From Stenopsyche tienmushanensis (lineage: Eukaryota > Arthropoda > Insecta > Trichoptera > Stenopsychidae), in NCBI GenBank assembly GCA_008973525.1, contig WACJ01000226.1:496001-560000 (forward strand): 64,000 nt of DNA, given 5' to 3'. Each line of letters opens with the position of its first letter. Position 1 is the first letter of the stretch. The notes below the pieces were generated by a model, which worked only from the letters and a program-made list of their open reading frames with translations, made no database searches and had not been told where the DNA came from. Below, piece by piece: positions 57,236 to 64,000 of this stretch. A program made the position numbers and the translations under genes.

Positions 57236-57700
57236 ATATATTTATTTATTTGGATATTGACCCACTTCAGAACATTACACGAGACGTTACATAAGCACTA
57301 GGCCATAATCAAAAAGTCTCAGAGTGATAAGAATGATATTCGTGGCTTAATTACTAAGATAAAACGGACGATGGGGCTTTATGAAAATGCACCATATGTG
57401 CCAGGTCAAGCTTGGTAATAAATAACATTCCTAAAGACGATAAGAACGATATCGGTACGAGCTTGAAGCTCGTAGGACAATCTGGTAAATATTAAGGTAG
57501 GTTGGGTGTAAAAGAAGTGCGGATAGCCATCGAGAGGCATTTTAGTCATGCCTGGTGCACACAAGGACAGTTTTCAAGGTAATAGATCAATCTAGTGCCA
57601 ACAAACCAGCAACTCTAGCTTTGTGTAAACCCAGTTAAGTCTTGATATTTGACCGATAGTCTTGGTCGCGGGAAGGCCTGATCAACCGTAGATGATTGAT
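57236..57700. other. Unassigned gap
   Basis: Possible 5' LINE remnants, but no domain can be read. GTCTTGGTCGCGGGAAG near 57658 resembles TCTTGGCCGCGGGAAG at 586. Confidence 0.35.
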
Positions 57701-57731
57701 GATACATCAGTCTTGCTAAGACTGATGTATC
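57701..57731. repeat. Perfect 14-bp hairpin at a LINE junction
   Basis: GATACATCAGTCTT, loop GCT, AAGACTGATGTATC. The right arm is part of the LINE coding sequence (AKTDVSNY); the left arm is its inverse. Confidence 0.85.
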
Positions 57732-58389
57732 TAATTACTGTCCAATCCCAAAGTTTTGCATCATATCTAAGATTTATAATCAGATCTATCCTGCGCTAAA
57801 GCAATAGTTTAGCCCTAGCCAGCGTGGTTTTCTTAGAGGCCGTTCGACTGTCTCCAACCTCGCACTTCTCAATGACTCTGACCGAAACAATGCACCAAGG
57901 AGCCCAGGCCGACTTAGTTTACATCGACTTCAGCAAGACTTTTGATTGGATACGACATGACATCCTTCTAGTAAACTTTATAACATTGGAATCAATGGTG
58001 ATTTGTTGAGGTGGTTTTCATCCTATATCGATAAACGAACTCAAGCTGTGGTCGCCAACAATTATATCTCGGGGTGTGTTCCTATACCTAGTAGTGTTCT
58101 TCAGGGTTCCTTGATTCGTCCTCTGTTGTTTGCAATATTATTAAAACAAATGTAAAAAATACAATTTAGACTTTTTTAATACAACAATTAATGCAGCAAA
58201 ACAAGCCATCACCAAATCAGTTTTAAACATCGGGGCCTGATATGTAATTATTCAGTATTTTTGTAATGATATAGTACTTATTTTTACTTCGTTGTCTATT
58301 AGCGAATATCTATAATTAGTTTTAAGCTGTTTATTGTATTTTGTATTGTGTGGTAACAGCTGTTGATATTCCACGAAATAAATAAATAA
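57718..58389 (+). pseudogene. Jockey-like LINE fragment: reverse transcriptase plus 3' tail
   Basis: Plus-strand remains of a non-LTR retrotransposon. In order: AKTDVSNYCPIPKFCIISKI (57718-57777; NYRPIS block), SQRGFLRGRSTVSNL (57820), then after a frameshift QADLVYIDFSKTFDWIRHDI (57907-57966; FSKAFD block holding the first catalytic Asp of the polymerase), NGDLLRWFSSYIDKRTQAVV, and VLQGSLIRPLLFAIL (58095-58140), the GVPQGSxLGPLLF block. The YADD active site and everything behind it are deleted. At 58147 the sequence jumps to a 3' untranslated tail ending in AAATAAATAAATAA (58376-58389), a typical insect LINE tail. It is both 5'-truncated and internally deleted. Confidence 0.8.
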
Positions 58390-59646
58390 TGGTAAAGACC
58401 CGAAAGCAAAAGTTGTATTTTAGTAGGTCCTGTCTCCTTCCAATGTGGACCTTTTCTACGAACCGAAATTGAACGAACTTAAGGACGCCGTCTGTTTAGA
58501 ACCATAAGTGCCAGGGCGGGGTCCAATTACGGGGCTGTACCCGGCGCCCCTACTACCATCAAATTTCAGTTCGATTTTTTAAAATTATAAAACGAATTAA
58601 TATTAGGTGATGCTTTAAATGATAATAGAATAAACAGAATAAATAAATTAATAAAAAAAAATTTTTGGCAAATTGATAGCGAATTGGAGAACCGAAGAGA
58701 TTTTATTGGCCATTTTAAATGTATTGAAAGAATAAATATATCAATGGGAGATGTTTGATGAATTTGATCAAACGAACAGCCAAGAATAATAAATAATTCA
58801 TTTTATTCATTTAGGCTTATTTTTTTAAATGGCGACATTATCTGGTTTTCAGTATTTATTTGCATGATGACTACCAATGATCACTTACACTTCTTTCAAA
58901 GGCAGGCGGCTTCAATTTCCATAATATTGATTGGTTCTTTATTTTGTTTACCAAAGTAGCTGATGCAATACATTTTTTAAAACTAGTCCATTCTGCTTGC
59001 AGCTGACAGTCGATTGGTTATTTGTTCAATATTGCCGATTGGTTAGGCCTGTGACAAAGTAAACATTAATTGTAGATCTAGTTGCGATACTTCATGAATC
59101 ATGATTGAACAACATGCACTTTATTTCATAAATAGTTAAGAATGGTAGCAAATTTCATCTATAGATGGTAAGCATGACGTATTCAAAACAATCCGCTCTG
59201 TAATTAAGGTTTTATCATGGAAACAAGTTTTATTCATTTATGAATTTACCCCAAAATATAAGCAAATAATACCAAATAATTGACCATGAAAAATATATAT
59301 ATTTATTACATCCAACATTGTCGAATCAATTTTCAACATCCGCATAAATTGATCTAATATATCGTCCTTCTTTGTTATTAATCCTATTTATATAGTAATA
59401 AAATATATTAATTTAGTGATGATGTCATCTCGACATGTTATTGTCATATAATCTAATAAATACGAGTCAATCAATTTTTCATACAAGAATGATACATCAT
59501 GTGCTCATTCAAATATCGGGGAATTACCAATTACGTCGAATGGTTTTATTTTAATGTTAATCCACATACGCCCAAGAATGATTCTAATCTTCCACACAAA
59601 AATCTAAATTTCCTGGAACAAGATATGATACACGGTATGATTATAT
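58390..59646. other. Unassigned stretch
   Basis: A GC-richer patch at 58490-58555 (CAGGGCGGGGTCCAATTACG, GGCGCCCCTACTACC) has no assigned identity. The rest is AT-rich. Confidence 0.4.
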
Positions 59647-59800
59647 AATACACCTATACCTCGCTATACGGCCGCTCTCTATACGGCATTTTTTATTATG
59701 GCGCTTTTTCGATTCACCATGTTTTGTTATACGGCCAAAAAATGCTGTATTGTTAGTAGCCTTCTGTCTATTTTAAGCTTCTTAGTTATACGCTTTACAA
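59647..59800 (+). repeat. Tigger/pogo-like terminus
   Basis: TACACCTATACCTCGCTATA, then repeated ATACGGC words, as in Tigger ends (ACCTCGNTATA). The right boundary near AGTTATACGCTTTACAATG is uncertain. Confidence 0.4.
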
Positions 59801-59842
59801 TGTATTCCTTTATGAATATTTTTTGGAAATATAATACTTCCT

Positions 59843-60300
59843 TTATATCATTATCATCATAGTGCAGCCACTAACAGTTCACTGCAGAACTATGGGTCTC
59901 TTCAATGTTTATTCATAGGAAGGGGTTACATCCATCTCGTCCGTGTCATACATTCACCTCCTCATTCGTTCGATATTGAAGGTAGCCTTACCATCGAGTT
60001 TTACTTCGAACGCTTACCCAACGGGTATCCTAAATGAACGTATTGACGAATGCTTTCACGAACATCTCGATAGGGAGTGTGGGAGGTTTGTAAAGGCTGA
60101 GTAGTTTTTATAGGGAGATGGTGGAAAACTACTCTAGACGACCTTTTTCAGTCTACTAGAAAGGGCTTTCTGGAGTGTAAGAAGTCCAGTCCCCTCTTTC
60201 TTCGCTAGGGCGTTGCCGGGGTAGGGTGAAGACATACGTGATGCTTAAGTGCATCTCGGATTCGCTCCTACACCAACTGAGGGTGTCTCCCCGTCACCGT
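59843..60300 (-). repeat. LINE-like 3' end repeat, longest copy
   Basis: On the minus strand it ends in the TGATGATAATGATA run near 59843. It matches 1588-1850, 14132-14380 and, weakly, 30545-30612. It lies downstream of the RTE-like coding fragment on the same strand, so the two may belong to one element of about 1.4 kb. A unit without gaps has not been shown. Confidence 0.5.
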
Positions 60301-60817
60301 ACAACTTACCCGAGCGAATTCGAGACTGAGTAGCTTCCTGTTTCAGAGATAGCGAGTGGCAAGCAAGCCGTGGTTTGTAAAAGTAGTAGTAAATAGTAAA
60401 TAAACTGAGTATCAGCTTGCTGCTAGAGGAGTCTTTAGTTTGTATATTATTAAGTATTAGTCAAGTGGTAGTTGTGTCACATCTAAGTATTAGAACATCG
60501 GGCGTTTAGCGCTGCCCGGTGACAATCAAACAATGTTTAATTGATCAGTCTAGAAGCAAACTGAAAAATATACATAGCTGGAACAAACAGGTATCAAGTA
60601 ATATCAAATATTCAGGTCAGTATCAATAAGATCAAAAAGTCTCGTAGTCAAGATTGTAGGATGGGAGTAGTTAAAACAGTCATTAGGCGGTTTTATAAGT
60701 GCATTAATTGGGGATATTCCAATAATTGTGGTCGTTAATCGGGGGGGTTACCCGTCTGTGTATGTCTAGTAGTTTAAGTAATAACTTACCATGTAATGGC
60801 CCATCCTGTTTACACGT
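60301..60817. other. Gap between LINE tail and coding fragment
   Basis: Moderate GC. Contains AGTAGTAGTAAATAGTAAATA and TATTAAGTATTAGTCAAGTG; no gene is read. It may be the 3' untranslated region of the RTE-like element. Confidence 0.35.
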
Positions 60818-61240
60818 TTAATCTTTTCGCTTCCATTTTTCAATGAATATTTTATTCCATTTTATCCTGTCTTTGGCTTCTTGTATCCATTTAATGTCTG
60901 CTATTTGTTTTATTTCGTCTACCCATCTAAGTGTAGGTCTTTTTTTCAATCTTCTCTTGCCTTTGAGGTACCTCTCTAGGAGACTCTTCGTCCATCTCTC
61001 GTCCTTTACTCTTGCGATGTGTCCTGCCCAGTTCCATTTAAGCTGTTTGATTCTGAGTATTACGTCTTGAGTTTTCGTTAGCTTCCTTATGTGTTCACTT
61101 CTTATCCGGTCTTTTTTAGATATGCCCAGCATGCTTATTTCCAACGCTCTCTGTACGGATCGTATTTTTTTAAGTGATCTTGTGCTCATATTCCATTTTT
61201 CACATCCGTATGTGAGGTAATATGGTCTGGTTGAAGATTT
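60818..61240 (-). pseudogene. RTE/craniofacial-type LINE polyprotein, C-terminal part
   Basis: A minus-strand frame open for more than 130 codons: TRPYYLTYGCEKWNMSTRSL (LTYGCETW block), IRSVQRALEISMLGISKKDR, LKWNWAGHIARVKDERWTK and GKRRLKKRPTLRWVDEI, ending IEKWKRKD. This is the conserved C-terminal region behind the reverse transcriptase of RTE-like and related endonuclease-RT LINEs (RRxLGHVARM-RW, GRPxxRWxDxI). No stop or frameshift interrupts it, so decay is limited. The polymerase and endonuclease domains lie beyond the truncation at about 61240. A plus-strand frame here is its shadow. Confidence 0.8.
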
Positions 61241-62383
61241 TCGTTTTTAAGCATATGGGTACGTTTTTATTGTAATATTACATTCGGATTAACAGACATA
61301 CAACATAAAGATTAGATAGACATTAACATATTAGCGGCCGAAATAAGTTTTATAGTATGGGACGAAACATGTCACATGCAGATTATGTGGTGTATGTGAA
61401 ATCGTTGAATAAAGAGCAACCGGGTGAAGATCTTATAGCTAAAATAGTTCTAAATATTCAGAAAACTAGAACAGAATTATAAAACTTTTTTAGTGGAGAA
61501 TTTCTATTAGTTTGTCGGAACAAAGCGATAGTAATTTGATTTATGAAAGAAAAAAAATACTGTGAGACCATAATAACTATAAATTTGGTAACATTCACGC
61601 TAAAACTATATTAGTAATAATTAAAGGAGAGATTGTTGTTGCTGTTGTGGGATGATACGTGATATATCTTCGTTAACTTTGAAGATTGTTTTCCTTATCA
61701 CGGAGTTAACATCATTAGGGAAGAGATACGAAGAGATTATATTTCATAGTAACTGCACTAAGAGGTCATCATATGGACCACTATAGATCACGAAGATATG
61801 GAATACACTACGAAAGTTATACTCAAAGAGAAACCCTCGGGGGAGTAATAAAGCTGCATTTGATATTGATAGACAGAAAGCTGGAATATGATCATCCAAC
61901 AAAGTGAAATTCTGTATCAAAGAGCGATATTGAAATCGCACCCGCTGTTATCTGCAAAATAATGAAAGCAGATTTTCTATGAATATAAAATTTGTTTAGG
62001 GCTTGCTATACATTCATTTTATTTTAATTTTGGTTCGATGTCTCGGACACGATGATAATGGAAACTTATGAAATTTTAGTTTAGATAATTTCCGGTATAG
62101 CATATACAATGTAATACATAGTATATTACATATATATGTATATTAAATAGATAAAATAAATCTATTTTTATTTTTTAATAATTTTGGACAATAGTATGAA
62201 CCTTTTAGCTTATGATCTTTCGAAAATATCTTTAAAAAATTGTGTACCTAACAGATTGAAATTAAAATAGTTTATTCAGTATGCAGCTAGGATGACTTTT
62301 AGTCTATTGATTAATAGTAATTAATTGAAAAAAAATTATAACTAGCAGCGACATATCTGTGCTATTATTTTGGGATATAATTC
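61241..62383. other. AT-rich stretch, nothing recognised
   Basis: No gene, repeat terminus or RNA feature recognised. Confidence 0.5.
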
Positions 62384-62450
62384 TTGCGAGGAGAGACTGG
62401 ACTTGTGTACTCCAGAAAGTTGTTTTCTGGAGGTGATGATGATCTATCTT
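62384..62450 (+). repeat. Short repeat, inverse of 30545-30612
   Basis: GATATAATTCTTGCGAGGAG, CTGGACTTGTGTACTCC, AGAAAGTTGTTTTCTGGAGG. Confidence 0.5.
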
Positions 62451-62813
62451 TTTTTTCTCTTGGGAGGGAGAAATCTTCAAAAAGAAACCATGATTAAAAA
62501 CCATAGTAGTGTGGGATCAGTGATCCATGGTAATCAGTGATCTAAAAAATAAAAACATTCGATTGATCCTTAAACATACATAATATATATTTTTAATTAA
62601 TTGTCTTAATTTTGCTATAATAAAATAAATCCTAACCCAATAGGATGCTAAGCAACGATGTATCTTCGATTGTGAAATTAATAAGGACTGCAAACAAAGA
62701 ATATGTAAAATCAAGAATCCTCGAAATTTTATAATATATAAAATAATATTGTGCAAATATTTTTGATACAAGTACAACCGCTTCCATTCTTAAAACGTTG
62801 CGCTGCATATGAG
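62451..62813. other. Unassigned gap
   Basis: AT-rich; the 86-codon minus-strand frame at 62517-62777 has no recognised domain. Confidence 0.45.
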
Positions 62814-63080
62814 CAGAGCCGTAATCTATTTTTTAAAGTTGACTAATACTATTATAAATGCAACATATTAAATTATAATGTTTGACCTAATCTATAGATG
62901 GCGGTTACTGTTGTATCGTACAGATCATAGAAATTGCCGCAAAAAGTCCTAAAAGAGGACGGAGTGGCCATAAGGTGTATATGCTCAATCGGTCCGCTTT
63001 TCGGACCGCTGATATAACGAATGAGCGGCTCGCGATCGGATGTTTAACTTTACAGTGCATCTTCAAATAAAAGAGGAAGA
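62814..63080 (-). mobile_element. Non-autonomous hAT element, family H1, copy D (partial)
   Basis: Begins CAGAGCCGTAATC, the right end of the family with a deletion behind it. It then runs as the inverse of 9459-10027: TAAATTATAATGTTTGA, AAAGTCCTAAAAGAGGACGG, the intact hairpin CGGTCCGCTTTTCGGACCG (62990-63008) and GAGCGGCTCGCGATCGG. The other terminus is missing. Confidence 0.75.
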
Positions 63081-64000
63081 TAGCAACTTCCGTTAATCAA
63101 AAAACACCATAACACCCAAAGGATCAATAATGACATTTATCACAACTATATGAAACAAGCTCGCCAATAAAATATTGTATGGCGATTTTGAAAAACAGTA
63201 ATTGAATGTGAGATGATATTATGTTAGTATGTAATAATATTCCAAATTACTTGATCATCAAAAGATTATTGCTTCGACATCAATTACATGGGATTGAGAT
63301 TTCCTGCTCTAGTATAACTAATTTCCAAAGGGAACAAAAACTCTTTCAGTTCATAATATTATATATCCTGTCAAAGGATTTGTAGTACAATAAAAGTAAT
63401 ATAGCATTTATGCAAGTAGTAGATTCTAATCTAAACGATGAACAAGGTTTTGAAACGAGTTTTGTTGGGGTTATTTAGACAGAATAGCACTAGGCCAGGT
63501 GTTTTGTGGCTTCGTAGGTCAACAGCTGGAGATAGAACCAAAGCTGAATAGAATAATCGAAAAAAGGACATACACTCACAAACACACACAAGGAACAATG
63601 TACTAATAGAATACCATTCGGCAGAATTACAGTAATAATATGTATCAAATGCACGTTATTTATTTATTGTTTTGAGTTGTGAAATTGAACCAATGATCAT
63701 TGATTTATTGTACGAACACTACACGTTGAAGAATTATTATACGGCCATGAAGAATCGCTGCTGAAAGCTCATAGAATGCGAATAAATAGACCATATGAAG
63801 TTGTAGAAGTACCACCACCATAATTCTTAAAGCATAAAGACTTCGTTGGTGAAATATATCATATAAAGACTCTTTCTAAGAACGACCCCAATTGTAGAGA
63901 ATCTGTGTAGTTGCTTGCTTCAAATAAATTCCAAGCACAAAAGCACGAAAAGCAGATGGCGCAGCTTCATTTATGATGGACAATTTGACATCAACTGTTA
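63081..64000. other. AT-rich stretch to the end of the window
   Basis: No gene or repeat recognised. Confidence 0.5.

Noticed and set aside
1..64000. A coordinated multi-gene system such as a defence island, biosynthetic cluster or viral integration
   Set aside because: No run of intact, co-oriented genes exists. All recognisable coding pieces are independent transposon fragments with stops, frameshifts or deletions.

Overview
This window looks like intergenic or intronic DNA of an arthropod nuclear genome, most likely an insect. It is AT-rich, and no reading frame exceeds about 160 codons. There are no operons, ribosome-binding sites or bacterial genes. Almost everything recognisable is the debris of eukaryotic transposable elements: mariner, pogo/Tigger, other Tc1-mariner relatives, hAT, piggyBac-like, and R1-, Jockey- and RTE-like LINEs. 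I recognised no host protein-coding gene, tRNA or rRNA. Species assignment is not possible from the sequence alone.

Layout. 0-10 kb: a Tc1/mariner-type transposase pseudogene split by a pogo-like MITE (2.2-3.4 kb); a 567-bp repeat unit bordered by mariner ends, followed by a DD34D mariner with both terminal repeats (4.7-6.2 kb); a non-autonomous hAT element with a perfect 8-bp target duplication, inserted at the edge of a second mariner family (7.6-9.1 kb); and another hAT copy. 10-22 kb: two more remnants of mariner family 2, a pogo-like MITE, a cluster of three hAT MITEs (16.6-17.4 kb), the longest copy of the main pogo-like family (19.3-20.3 kb), and a TTAA-flanked MITE with three copies of a long palindrome (21.0 kb) beside a Tc1 fragment. 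22-34 kb: a Tigger/jerky-type N-terminal fragment, an R1-clade LINE remnant, a second copy of the 567-bp unit, and a head-on junction of two mariner families. 34-48 kb: mostly plain AT-rich DNA, then a further hAT MITE with perfect target duplication, a deleted transposase pseudogene, a strikingly GC/CpG-rich island at 43.86-44.33 kb, and hAT and pogo fragments near 47.5-48 kb. 48-64 kb: further transposase fragments, a ZBED5-type hAT pseudogene, Jockey-like and RTE-like LINE fragments, a fourth copy of the CAGRGCC hAT family, and one possible spliced host exon (56.3 kb).

The elements do not act together as a system. They record successive insertions, and several nesting relationships can be read directly from target-site duplications. 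The features least explained by transposons are the CpG-rich island, the candidate exon at 56.3 kb, and the 567-bp unit, which is better conserved between its two copies than the mariner DNA attached to it.

Boundaries were read by eye. Element ends with a stated target duplication are precise; other boundaries are accurate to roughly 10-50 bases.
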